Notes under the pieces: model-generated
What the model was told of the DNA's origin: nothing
Database searches by the model: none
What the model saw: the letters and a program-made list of their open reading frames with translations, nothing else
Part shown: positions 7,340 to 14,578 of the stretch, in pieces
Numbering within the stretch: the first letter of the stretch is position 1
Layout: each line of letters opens with the position of its first letter
Origin: Schleiferiaceae bacterium
Lineage (GTDB): Bacteria; Bacteroidota; Bacteroidia; Flavobacteriales; Schleiferiaceae
DNA length: 26,905 nucleotides
Direction of reading: 5' to 3'
NCBI GenBank assembly: GCA_023260615.1
Contig: JALQUY010000003.1
Coordinates: 7,766-34,670 of the forward strand
Program-made: the position numbers and the translations under genes

Positions 7340-10337
7340 TTGTGCTCCTAGGATTCGCCGCCCGCCTTTTTGGAATTTGAACCACAGGATGTCCGAGGCC
7401 GGAATCTGCGTAGCGTGGATCGGCGATCATGGGACAGCGTTCGATGAAGTCGACTTCTAGGCTGAGGTAGCCGAGTTCGTCTTGAATTCGGCCTGTGAGC
7501 AGATAGACGCCGCGATCCTTGAGCACGTAGCGCTTGACGGTGGGCGGAAAATGCACAGTGTCAAAGATTTGGCCGTTGTGCTCCTGGAAGGTCGCGAACT
7601 GCATGTGCTCGCCCTTGACGGTCTTGCTGTGTTTGACGGTGACCAGGTAGCCGAGAATTTGGATGGTTTCGCCGATGTGCTTGGGCCAATGCTTGACCGA
7701 GGTGCTGCGCTTTCCCTGCCAGCCGGTGAACAAATCAAAGGGGTGGCCGAGGCTGAATCCGAAGAGTTCGAGCTGGTCGTAGGCTTCGTCCAAGGCATGG
7801 TGTGTTAAGTTGGGCAGCGAAAATGCCCGAACAGGCTCCTCAAACAGCGACAAACTGGGCGCCGCTTGGGGTTTGTGTCCCAGCCGGTGGTGGGCTTCCC
7901 AGAGCAAGGCGCGCTTGGGCTGGCCCGTAAATCGGAAGGCTCCGGCCCGAATGAGCAAAAGCAGCGCGTCTAGCGATAGCGGGTGTTCTGCGCGGTGCAT
8001 GCGGTCGATGAACTGCCCCAGCGACGTGAAGGGGCCGTTTTGGGCGCGTTCTTGATCTAGGGCGCGGCAAACGCTTGTATCGATGCCGGAAATGCGTCCG
8101 CTGCCCAGAATAATGCGGTTTTTGGGCCGTATGCAGGTGTCTGTTCGCCCGTCGTTGACGCAGGGAGCTTCGACGTGGGCGCCGTGGCGGCGGGCTTCTT
8201 GGAGGTAAAATTCGGCTCGATAGAAACCTCCCCCGTTGTTGACCGTGGCGACGAGGTATTCCAAGGGGTAATGGGCCTTTAGGTAGAGGCTTTGGAAGCT
8301 TTCCACCGCGTAGGAGGCCGAATGCCCTTTCGCAAAGGCATAGCCCGCGAAGCTTTCAATTTGGCGCCAGATTTCGCGTGCATCGGCATCCGGATAGCCT
8401 TTTTCGCGGCAATTGCTGAAGAATTGGCGCTCCACCGCCAGGAATTCTTCGCGCGAACGGTACTTGCCGGACATGCCCCGCCGCAAAACGTCGGCTTCTG
8501 CCAGGCTGAGTCCAGCGTAGTAATGCGCCACCCGAATCACATCCTCCTGGTAGACCATGACGCCGTAGGTTTCGGGCATGATGTCCAGCAAAATGGGATG
8601 TGCGCGGCGGCGCTTTTCGGGATCGCGGTGGCGCTCAATGTACTCGCGCATCATGCCGGACTGCGCCACGCCGGGCCGAATGACCGAACTCGCCGCCACC
8701 AGCTCTAAATAGCTGGCCGTCTGCAGTTTGTGCATCAGCATGCGCATGGCGGGCGACTCCACGTAAAAACAGCCCATAGCTCCCCCCTGCCTCAACAAGG
8801 CCAAACTGGGCGGATCCGTCTTGAAGCGCTGCACATCGTGAATGTCCAGCTGTGCGGCCTCTGCGGGCCGCGTTTCCTTGAGGATTTCCACGCATTCCGA
8901 AATCTTACTCAGCCCTCGCTGCCCCAAGATGTCAAATTTGTGCAGGCCGACATCCTCGGCGGTGTACATGTCAAAATCCACAGTGGGAAAGCCCTTGGGC
9001 GGCAAAAAGGTCGTCGAAAAGGCGTGCAGCGGCTCCTGCGCAATCAAAATCCCGCCGGAGTGTATGCTCATTCGGTTGGGCAGCCCGTGCAGTCGATGCG
9101 CGTACTGCAGGAGCCGCTGGGCGCTTTCGTCCCCTCCGGGGATCTTCCCGTCTGCCAGGGCGTCAATCTCAAATTTGGGCAGGCCAAAGACCTTTCCAAG
9201 CTCGCGTACCACCGCTCGGTACTGGAAGGTGTTGCAGGCACCCAGCAGAGCCGTGTTGGGGAAACGCTTGAAGATGTAGGCCGTCAAATGCTGCCGGTCG
9301 CGCCAGGAGAAATCCAGGTCAAAGTCGGGCGGCGATTGCCGGTAAAGGTTGATAAAGCGCTCAAAGTAGAGGTCCAACTCAATGGGGTCCACGTTGGTGA
9401 TTTTCAAGAGATAGGCCACCATGCTGTTGGCGCCACTCCCCCGCCCCACGTAGAAAAAGTCCTGCTTCTGCGCGTAGCGAACGATGTCCCAATTGAGCAG
9501 GAAGTAGGCAGTGAAGGCCTTCTCCTGAATGATGGAGAGCTCTTTCTCTAGGCGCTCTAAAATGGCACGCGTGACCTTGGGATAGCGGTGCGGAAGGGCG
9601 TCCAGGCAGAGGTGGCGCAGCAGCGCTTGGTCTTTTTGGGCGTCACCCGTGTAGGATTGCTGGTTCTTGCCCCCACTCCCCTTTCCGAGCTGCGCATCCC
9701 AAGGGGGAAGCGTTCGCAAGAACGCTTGGCTGCGCGCCCAGAGGGCGGCAGGGAATCGCGCGGCAACAGCCGATTGATCCTCCCAGCGGTGTGCGTTGGG
9801 CAGGTGGTCCCCGGAAGTTAGTTTGCTGAGCACGGTGTTGTTCTCCATGGCGCGAAGCAGGCGGTGGCTGTTGTAGTCTCCGGTAGTTCTGAAAGCCATG
9901 GTGGTCCAGGCGAGGCAGCGGGCGTACGACGGATGGCGTTGCGCGCGCCGCACTTCTTCCGGCTCTACGCCTATCCATTCGTGGTCGGCAAGTGCACGCT
10001 GGGGCGCGCGCGCAAAGGGATAGAGGATGCGAACCTCTGGAAGCGTGGGTACTTCCTGCAAGCGGTGCGGACGGGCTTCGCTCAGCCAGGCGTTGAGGTG
10101 CTGGAAGCCTAGCGGGCTTTCGGGGAAGAGTACGGCGATGCGTTCCCCTCCCTGCCGAAGGTCTACGGCGGGCTGGAGGGGAATTTTAGCCGCCTGCAGG
10201 GTAGGTAGAATCCCGGCTGTGCTGTTGATTTCAGCGAGGACGAGTGGTTCGCAGCCGTGGAGTTCGGCCAGGTGAAGGACGTCTTTGGGCTCCAGCACTC
10301 CAAATCGGAAGCTGTACGCCGTATGGGAAAGCACCAT
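7332..10337 (-). CDS. dnaE2: DnaE2-like C-family DNA polymerase (error-prone, SOS-associated)
   Basis: A 1001-residue homologue of the DNA polymerase III alpha subunit. The palm domain is intact: GRGSGANS (298-305), the first two catalytic aspartates in PPDFDLDF (Asp340, Asp342) and the third in HKFDILG (Asp469). A helix-hairpin-helix/finger region follows, with SLSLF (828-832) where alpha subunits carry their beta-clamp motif, and a C-terminal OB fold (about 890-970). The N-terminal PHP domain begins LSHTAYSFRFG instead of HxH, so its metal site looks lost and proofreading is unlikely. It lacks the long C-terminal tau-binding part of replicative DnaE. The gene starts two bases after the SRAP stop, so the two are co-transcribed and probably translationally coupled. 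The cassette context argues for a translesion role; the replicative enzyme should be elsewhere. The final codons run into the 8-bp repeats. Confidence 0.9.
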   Translation of the reverse strand: MVLSHTAYSFRFGVLEPKDVLHLAELHGCEPLVLAEINSTAGILPTLQAAKIPLQPAVDLRQGGERIAVLFPESPLGFQHLNAWLSEARPHRLQEVPTLPEVRILYPFARAPQRALADHEWIGVEPEEVRRAQRHPSYARCLAWTTMAFRTTGDYNSHRLLRAMENNTVLSKLTSGDHLPNAHRWEDQSAVAARFPAALWARSQAFLRTLPPWDAQLGKGSGGKNQQSYTGDAQKDQALLRHLCLDALPHRYPKVTRAILERLEKELSIIQEKAFTAYFLLNWDIVRYAQKQDFFYVGRGSGANSMVAYLLKITNVDPIELDLYFERFINLYRQSPPDFDLDFSWRDRQHLTAYIFKRFPNTALLGACNTFQYRAVVRELGKVFGLPKFEIDALADGKIPGGDESAQRLLQYAHRLHGLPNRMSIHSGGILIAQEPLHAFSTTFLPPKGFPTVDFDMYTAEDVGLHKFDILGQRGLSKISECVEILKETRPAEAAQLDIHDVQRFKTDPPSLALLRQGGAMGCFYVESPAMRMLMHKLQTASYLELVAASSVIRPGVAQSGMMREYIERHRDPEKRRRAHPILLDIMPETYGVMVYQEDVIRVAHYYAGLSLAEADVLRRGMSGKYRSREEFLAVERQFFSNCREKGYPDADAREIWRQIESFAGYAFAKGHSASYAVESFQSLYLKAHYPLEYLVATVNNGGGFYRAEFYLQEARRHGAHVEAPCVNDGRTDTCIRPKNRIILGSGRISGIDTSVCRALDQERAQNGPFTSLGQFIDRMHRAEHPLSLDALLLLIRAGAFRFTGQPKRALLWEAHHRLGHKPQAAPSLSLFEEPVRAFSLPNLTHHALDEAYDQLELFGFSLGHPFDLFTGWQGKRSTSVKHWPKHIGETIQILGYLVTVKHSKTVKGEHMQFATFQEHNGQIFDTVHFPPTVKRYVLKDRGVYLLTGRIQDELGYLSLEVDFIERCPMIADPRYADSGLGHPVVQIPKRRAANPRSTRV

Positions 10338-10339
10338 GG

Positions 10340-11119
10340 TTAGGAGGGGCGCATGCCCTCTAAGCGGAGATCGTCTTTCGTTTGGTACTCCTCTTCGCTA
10401 AACAGCCGTTCTCCCACGGGCAAGAGCATCTTGACGTCTTTGTTTCGGGGGTTTTTAATGGCGGTAGAGATGGGATAGGCATTGAGTTTCTCGCCTGGAT
10501 AGGGCGCCAAAAGGTCGGTGATGTCACTGAGGTCTGTGTCCAGCGAGAGCCAGTCACGTTCGGCATCGCGCGGGAGAATGACGGGCGAACGGTGGTGGCG
10601 AATGCGCTGTGTGACGCTATTTGAGGCGGCTGTGATGATAGCAAAGGACCGAAGAATCTCCCCGGTAGTGGGATTTTGCCACTCGTCCCAAATGCCCGCA
10701 AAGGCAAAGGGGCGCTCTTGCTTGCGCAAGTAAACCAGGTAGGGTTCGCTGAGCTTGGTGTCCTCAGGGCCTTCGATAAAGGCGTCCGCCAGTACAAGGC
10801 AGCGCTGGCTGCGTATGGCTTTTCGGAAACTGGGTTTCTGGAGGATCCCCTTGGCGCCGGTGTAGTCGGGTTGGTTTTCGGGGTTGTGGTCTCCTTCCGC
10901 GCGCGCATTGAGGAGGCACATGGGCTTCTGGGCCCAATGCGGCACTAATCCAAACTGGAAGTATTGGACTTCGTTGGGGCGGTCGCTTGCGATGACTGGC
11001 GCGCGTTCGCTGGCGGCTACGTTGGGGTTATGCGGAAAGAGTTCGGGTTGGGGAACGCTCACGCCAAAGCGCTTTTCCACCACTTCTACTCGGCTTATTT
11101 GGACGTATCTACCGCACAT
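10340..11119 (-). CDS. yedK: SRAP-domain abasic-site protein (YedK/HMCES family)
   Basis: A 259-residue SOS response-associated peptidase (SRAP) protein. The family crosslinks through Cys2 to abasic sites in single-stranded DNA, shielding them. The start MCGRY places Cys2 directly after the initiator Met, which fixes the ATG at 11119. Other active-site elements: LNARAEG (Asn71, Arg73), a glutamate in ADAFIEG (Glu116, where E. coli-type proteins have a GFYEW-like sequence) and His175 in RHHRSPVIL. The length is near the family norm (220-260). It sits between the Y-family polymerase and dnaE2: 102 bp of AT-rich DNA separate it from the former, and only 2 bp from the latter. A perfect -7 box overlapping an operator-like half-site lies just upstream, so this gene pair probably has its own damage-controlled promoter. 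The FIEG variant may mark a cassette-associated subfamily. Confidence 0.92.
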   Translation of the reverse strand: MCGRYVQISRVEVVEKRFGVSVPQPELFPHNPNVAASERAPVIASDRPNEVQYFQFGLVPHWAQKPMCLLNARAEGDHNPENQPDYTGAKGILQKPSFRKAIRSQRCLVLADAFIEGPEDTKLSEPYLVYLRKQERPFAFAGIWDEWQNPTTGEILRSFAIITAASNSVTQRIRHHRSPVILPRDAERDWLSLDTDLSDITDLLAPYPGEKLNAYPISTAIKNPRNKDVKMLLPVGERLFSEEEYQTKDDLRLEGMRPS

Positions 11120-11120
11120 G

Positions 11121-11138
11121 ATGCTATCAAATTTATAG
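11121..11138 (-). promoter_or_regulatory. Internal promoter with operator-like half-site before SRAP-dnaE2
   Basis: On the minus strand, 11135-11128 reads TAAATTTG, a perfect -7 box ending 8 bases before the SRAP ATG. On the plus strand the same bases form ATGCTATCAAATTTA (11121-11135), 12 of 15 identical to ATGCTATTTAAATTA at 13250-13264 before the repressor gene. CTAT (11124-11127) and ATAG (11135-11138) also form a small dyad across the box. A bound repressor would cover the promoter. No clear -33 TTG. Confidence 0.5.
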
Positions 11139-11187
11139 TTTAATTAATATTATATAAAATACTGGTAATAAGTTATTTAAAAATACA

Positions 11188-11204
11188 TATAGAAAATATC
11201 TATA
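11188..11204. repeat. Small inverted repeat in the dinB-SRAP spacer
   Basis: TATAGA (11188-11193) and TCTATA (11199-11204) are perfect arms around AAATA. It lies 18 bases past the dinB-like stop in AT-rich DNA. It has no GC and no T-tract, so it is a poor terminator; it could equally be a protein site or chance. Confidence 0.35.
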
Positions 11205-11221
11205 GGGCAATTTTAAAGGTT

Positions 11222-12433
11222 TTACTGCCTTCGGTTAGCCAACAAGGGAGGCGGCTCTCCATTAAAGGGATTGCTGCGCCCAATGGTCCTCGCCCCTACT
11301 CCAAGCGCTCGAACTACTGCTCTGTCGCCATAGGTACTTCGTATATGGTCCATGGCGGCGTAGAGGCGGTCGTTTCGGTCGCAACTCTCAAAGAGGTGGT
11401 ACTGCTCCCCTCCCCCAACGAGTCCGCTGAGATGGACGCCAATGAGTCGAATTCGCACGCGTCGATCGTAAAGACGCGCAAACAGCTCTTTTGCCTTGGG
11501 AATGAGGATGGCATCCGAGGCGGTATAGGGAAGCGTTATCTGCTGGCTATGCGTCTGGAAATCCGCATAGCGAATCTTAATCCGCACGCAGCTGGTGAGC
11601 TTATGGCCTCTCCGGAGTTGAAAAGCCAGGTTTTCCACCATGGCGACCAGAATGCTCTGCAGCTTCTCCACGTCCGTCGTGTCCTGGTCAAAGGTGCGCT
11701 CCGTGGAGATGGATTTGCGCTCCTGAGTGGCTAGGACAGGGCTCTCGTCTACGCCTTGCGCCTTTTCCCAGAGGGTCTGTCCGGGCTTCCCGAAGACGCT
11801 GTACAGCATGTCTACGGGCATCTCCTGCAGGGTGCCAATGCTTTGGACGCCTAGGTTGCGAAGCGTTTGATAGGTCTTTTCGCCCACCATGGGGATTTTC
11901 CGGACCGAAAGGGGCGCCAGAAAAAAGCGTTCACCACCTTGTTCTACATGGCGTTGGTTGTTAGGCTTTGCTTCTCCTGTGGCGACCTTGGAAACGGTTT
12001 TGTTGGCAGATAGGCCAAAGGAAATGGGGAGGCCGGATTCACGCATGACGCGTTGACGAAGCTCTGAGGAGAACTTGAGTGCGCCAAAAAAGCGGTCCAT
12101 GCCCGTTAAATCGGCATAAAACTCATCGATGGATGCTTTTTCAAGGATAGGAACCTGCTCGCGAATGATGTCGGTAACCAGCTTGGACTGCTTGGAATAG
12201 GCCGCTGAATTTCCACGGATAACCACAGCATCGGGACAGAGGCTACGCGCCATGCGCATGGGCATGGCTGAACGTATGCCGTACTGGCGCGCTTCGTAGC
12301 TACAGGAAGCAACAACACCTCGGTCAGAGGTGCCCCCAATGAGAATAGGACGGCCTTGGAGGCGACTGTCGTACAGCCGCTCCACGGACACAAAAAAGCT
12401 GTCCAGGTCCATATGGAGAACGTGCCGGTGCAT
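11222..12433 (-). CDS. dinB: Y-family translesion DNA polymerase (DinB/UmuC type)
   Basis: A 403-residue Y-family polymerase. The catalytic acids are present: HMDLDSFF (Asp9, with Phe14 as likely steric gate) and SIDEFYADL (Asp103, Glu104). The finger motif YEARQYGIRSAMP (47-59) is canonical. A little-finger domain occupies about 240-340. QYHLF at 344-348 fits the consensus beta-clamp-binding pentapeptide, followed by a basic, proline-rich tail. Unlike ImuB of the proteobacterial mutasome, which has lost catalytic residues, this enzyme looks active. Assignment between DinB (Pol IV) and UmuC (Pol V core) cannot be made without a tree; automated pipelines would probably say DNA polymerase IV. 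The start MHRHVLHMDLD lies 11 bases after the repressor stop, so both are on one transcript. Together with dnaE2 it gives the operon two translesion-type polymerases. Confidence 0.93.
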   Translation of the reverse strand: MHRHVLHMDLDSFFVSVERLYDSRLQGRPILIGGTSDRGVVASCSYEARQYGIRSAMPMRMARSLCPDAVVIRGNSAAYSKQSKLVTDIIREQVPILEKASIDEFYADLTGMDRFFGALKFSSELRQRVMRESGLPISFGLSANKTVSKVATGEAKPNNQRHVEQGGERFFLAPLSVRKIPMVGEKTYQTLRNLGVQSIGTLQEMPVDMLYSVFGKPGQTLWEKAQGVDESPVLATQERKSISTERTFDQDTTDVEKLQSILVAMVENLAFQLRRGHKLTSCVRIKIRYADFQTHSQQITLPYTASDAILIPKAKELFARLYDRRVRIRLIGVHLSGLVGGGEQYHLFESCDRNDRLYAAMDHIRSTYGDRAVVRALGVGARTIGRSNPFNGEPPPLLANRRQ

Positions 12434-12444
12434 GAATCATCGCC

Positions 12445-13245
12445 TTAGGCTACGTACTTCCCTAGCTCTGTGCGCAGTGCGCGAACTTCTTGCTGCAAGG
12501 CATCCAAGCGATGTAGGACGGCATCTTCCGTTCCAAATTTGGCCGACAAGTCCCATTGTATGCTTCCCTGCACCTTCCAAACCTCCAAGAGGTCTTCAAC
12601 GTGCACGCGGTACGGCGCGTAGATGGGGTTGTCGGAAACCAACTCAATTTCTCCGCTGCTGGCGATGTAGTTGGTGGCACGCTTAAAGACAACGCCTTGG
12701 TCTTGTGTTAAGAAGACGTAGAGTTCTCCCGTTTTGATCGAGGTCCAATCTTGTACATAGCTGGAAATCACGTAGGATCCCGGAAGGAAGGGCAGCATGC
12801 TGTCCCCTTGAATTTGGAAAACGCGTCGCGTCTCCTCGGAGGAGAGTTCTGGAATGGGAAGTGAAAACTGAGGAAGGGCCTCAACAAAGTCAATGTCTCC
12901 GTAGCCACCTAGGTACCCAGCTGCTGCTTTAACAGGCACTAGGGAGATGCGCTCGCGGTTGGTCTCGGGATCGATGGGTACGGCGAGGACGCGCAACTTC
13001 CGGCCGGCTAAGCGCTCGCGGTCCACAATAGCTTCTTCAGCAGGCGCAGAAGGACCGCTTAAGAGCGCATCTATGCTGATGTCAAACAGGCGAGAGAACG
13101 CGAGGAGGCTGTCGATTTTAGGTTCTGCCCTCCCCTCTTCGTACGCGCCAATTAGGGAACGCTTCAACCCAACGCGCTCAGCGAGTTGCTGTTGCGTCCA
13201 GCCGTGCTTCTTGCGAAGTGCTTTTAAAGTAGCTGCGAGTTCCAT
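12445..13245 (-). CDS. LexA-like repressor: XRE helix-turn-helix plus S24 self-cleaving peptidase
   Basis: A 266-residue regulator. Residues 5-62 form an HTH_3/XRE domain (WTQQQLAERVGLKRSLIGAYEEGRAEP), unlike the winged helix of classical LexA but like phage CI repressors. A linker leads to the S24 domain: a candidate Ala109-Gly110 scissile bond in VKAAAGYLGGYGD, nucleophile Ser149 in QGDSMLP, and general base Lys188 in GVVFKRA. The last 20 residues (LHRLDALQQEVRALRTEL) look like a short coiled coil. The expected behaviour, from the family, is DNA-bound dimers that cut themselves when RecA filaments form. It is the first gene of the cassette, with a 36-bp dyad immediately upstream that probably serves autoregulation. 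A similar layout is found in phage repressors, but no other phage genes are present here. Confidence 0.9.
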   Translation of the reverse strand: MELAATLKALRKKHGWTQQQLAERVGLKRSLIGAYEEGRAEPKIDSLLAFSRLFDISIDALLSGPSAPAEEAIVDRERLAGRKLRVLAVPIDPETNRERISLVPVKAAAGYLGGYGDIDFVEALPQFSLPIPELSSEETRRVFQIQGDSMLPFLPGSYVISSYVQDWTSIKTGELYVFLTQDQGVVFKRATNYIASSGEIELVSDNPIYAPYRVHVEDLLEVWKVQGSIQWDLSAKFGTEDAVLHRLDALQQEVRALRTELGKYVA

Positions 13246-13249
13246 AGGT

Positions 13250-13285
13250 ATGCTATTTAAATTAGGATACTAAAATAGTTAGCAT
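13250..13285. promoter_or_regulatory. 36-bp imperfect dyad, probable operator of the S24 repressor
   Basis: The left arm ATGCTATTTAAATTAG (13250-13265) and the reverse complement of the right arm (13270-13285), ATGCTAACTATTTTAG, agree at 12 of 16 positions. They are separated by GATA. The dyad starts 4 bases upstream of the repressor start codon and covers the predicted -7 box, so binding would block transcription. A related half-site precedes SRAP. No known operator was recognised; binding is inferred. Confidence 0.6.
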
Positions 13286-13300
13286 TTGGCGATTGTGCAA
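13270..13300 (-). promoter_or_regulatory. Promoter of the mutagenesis cassette
   Basis: On the minus strand a TTG (13300-13298, within ATTTG) is followed by a 20-base spacer and TATTTTAG (13277-13270), 7 of 8 matches to TAnnTTTG. This is the only promoter in the window where both Bacteroidota elements are seen at nearly standard spacing. The predicted start is near 13264, giving a leader of about 20 nt. The -7 box lies inside the right arm of the dyad. Confidence 0.6.
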
Positions 13301-13306
13301 ATTTTT

Positions 13307-14551
13307 TTAGTCCCCCTGAAAAGAACTGTCTACCATGGCGTGCCCAGCCAACCAAGCGCCCGTCCATGCCGCTTGAAAATTAAATCCACCTGTGAGCGCA
13401 TCGATATCTAAGGCTTCTCCAGCGAAAAACAAGCCAGGAACCAGGCGGCTTTCAAACGACTGGAAATTCACTTCGTCTAGCGCGACACCCCCTGCCGTAA
13501 CAAATTCTTCCTTAAACGTGCTTTTGTCCACCACTTGAAAGCTGGATTCCGAGAGTGTTTCTGCCAATCGGCGCACAACGGGCTTGGGTAAGTCCGACCA
13601 ATTTGCGGTTTCGGGAATGCGCGAATGCGAACAAAGGGATTTCCAAAGTCGAAGCGGCAAGCCGAACAGGGCATTCGAAACCACGCGCTTGCGCTGAAAG
13701 TCAAAGTCTTTTCGGTAGCCATTGAGTTCTTCAAACAAATCCTCAGGGTCCTCATCTGGAATCCAATTCACGAAGATGTTAAAGCGGTAATCCTGCTGCG
13801 CCATCCAGCGCGCGCCAAAGGAAGACAGTTTCAAGACAGCGGGACCACTCAGTCCCCAGTGCGTAATGAGCAAAGGGCCTTCAGTTTCAAAACCGCCAAC
13901 GGGCAAGGTGATTCGAACCTTCGGAACGGAGACGCCCGCCAAGTCCTTCAAACGAGGGTCTCGAATATTAAATGTGAAGAGCGATGCTACGGGAGGAACA
14001 ATGCTGTGCCCCATACTCTGCAGGTTATCCCACATCTTTTTAGAGCCGCCGGTTGCGACCAGAACTCGGTCAAAGGTCTGGGAATCCCCTGACTCCATAT
14101 GTACAACAAAGCCTGGCTCCAGCGCTTCAATGCGCTTGACTCCGTGCCTCAAATGGAAGGTAACCCCCGCGCGCTCAGCAAACTCAAGTAGACAATCTGC
14201 GATGCTACTGGATTGGTTGCTTACGGGAAAAACGCGGCCATCGTCTTCGATTTTTAAATCTACGCCTCGGTCGGTAAACCATTCCATGGTGTCGCCACAT
14301 GCGAACTTGGTAAAGGGCCCAAGAAGCTCACGATGTCCACGTGGGTAATACGCCACAAGTTCATGGGGATCAAAACACCCGTGGGTCACATTGCAGCGCC
14401 CCCCTCCCGAAATCAACACTTTCCCCAGTAGGGTGGCTGATTTTTCAAAGACGTGAACCGTAGTGTCGGGTGAGGCCTCTGCAGCCGCAATGGCAGCGAA
14501 GACACCGGCTGCGCCGCCGCCCACTATACCTATGCGTTTTGGAGTACTCAC
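13307..14551 (-). CDS. NAD(P)/FAD-dependent oxidoreductase, HI0933/YhiN (BaiN-like) family
   Basis: A 414-residue flavoprotein. The N-terminal Rossmann motif GIVGGGAAG (8-16) with the ribose-binding glutamate at Glu36 binds FAD. The family-specific GKVLISGGGRCNVTH follows (43-57). ATGGSKK lies mid-protein, and the C-terminal FAGEALDIDALTGGFNFQAAWTGAWLAG stretch closes the FAD site. Members are cytosolic and mostly of unknown substrate; some act on steroid or bile-acid intermediates, but no such role can be inferred here. Translation starts at GTG 14551; a perfect -7 box ends 4 bases before it. The stop codon lies 61 bases upstream of the repressor start, leaving room for the cassette promoter. 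It is probably not part of the cassette, though read-through is possible because no terminator separates them. Confidence 0.9.
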   Translation of the reverse strand: MSTPKRIGIVGGGAAGVFAAIAAAEASPDTTVHVFEKSATLLGKVLISGGGRCNVTHGCFDPHELVAYYPRGHRELLGPFTKFACGDTMEWFTDRGVDLKIEDDGRVFPVSNQSSSIADCLLEFAERAGVTFHLRHGVKRIEALEPGFVVHMESGDSQTFDRVLVATGGSKKMWDNLQSMGHSIVPPVASLFTFNIRDPRLKDLAGVSVPKVRITLPVGGFETEGPLLITHWGLSGPAVLKLSSFGARWMAQQDYRFNIFVNWIPDEDPEDLFEELNGYRKDFDFQRKRVVSNALFGLPLRLWKSLCSHSRIPETANWSDLPKPVVRRLAETLSESSFQVVDKSTFKEEFVTAGGVALDEVNFQSFESRLVPGLFFAGEALDIDALTGGFNFQAAWTGAWLAGHAMVDSSFQGD

Positions 14552-14555
14552 CCGA

Positions 14556-14563
14556 CAAAATTA
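14556..14563 (-). promoter_or_regulatory. -7 box of the flavoprotein gene
   Basis: TAATTTTG on the minus strand is a perfect TAnnTTTG, with only 4 bases before the GTG start at 14551. The expected transcription start coincides with the start codon, suggesting a leaderless mRNA if this box is used. Confidence 0.5.
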
Positions 14564-14578
14564 CGGGGATTCGCGGAT

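Noticed and set aside
8730..9551. A 273-codon open frame on the plus strand opposite dnaE2
   Set aside because: It is antisense to the catalytic palm of the polymerase, has no domain and has no promoter; it is a shadow of a GC-rich gene.
11188..11204. Intrinsic terminator after the Y-family polymerase gene
   Set aside because: The 6-bp stem is nearly all A-T with no T-tract on the minus strand, so it would not be stable enough.
12445..13245. Remnant of a prophage indicated by a CI-like repressor
   Set aside because: No integrase, Cro-like, structural or attachment sequences surround it; its neighbours are DNA-repair and housekeeping genes.
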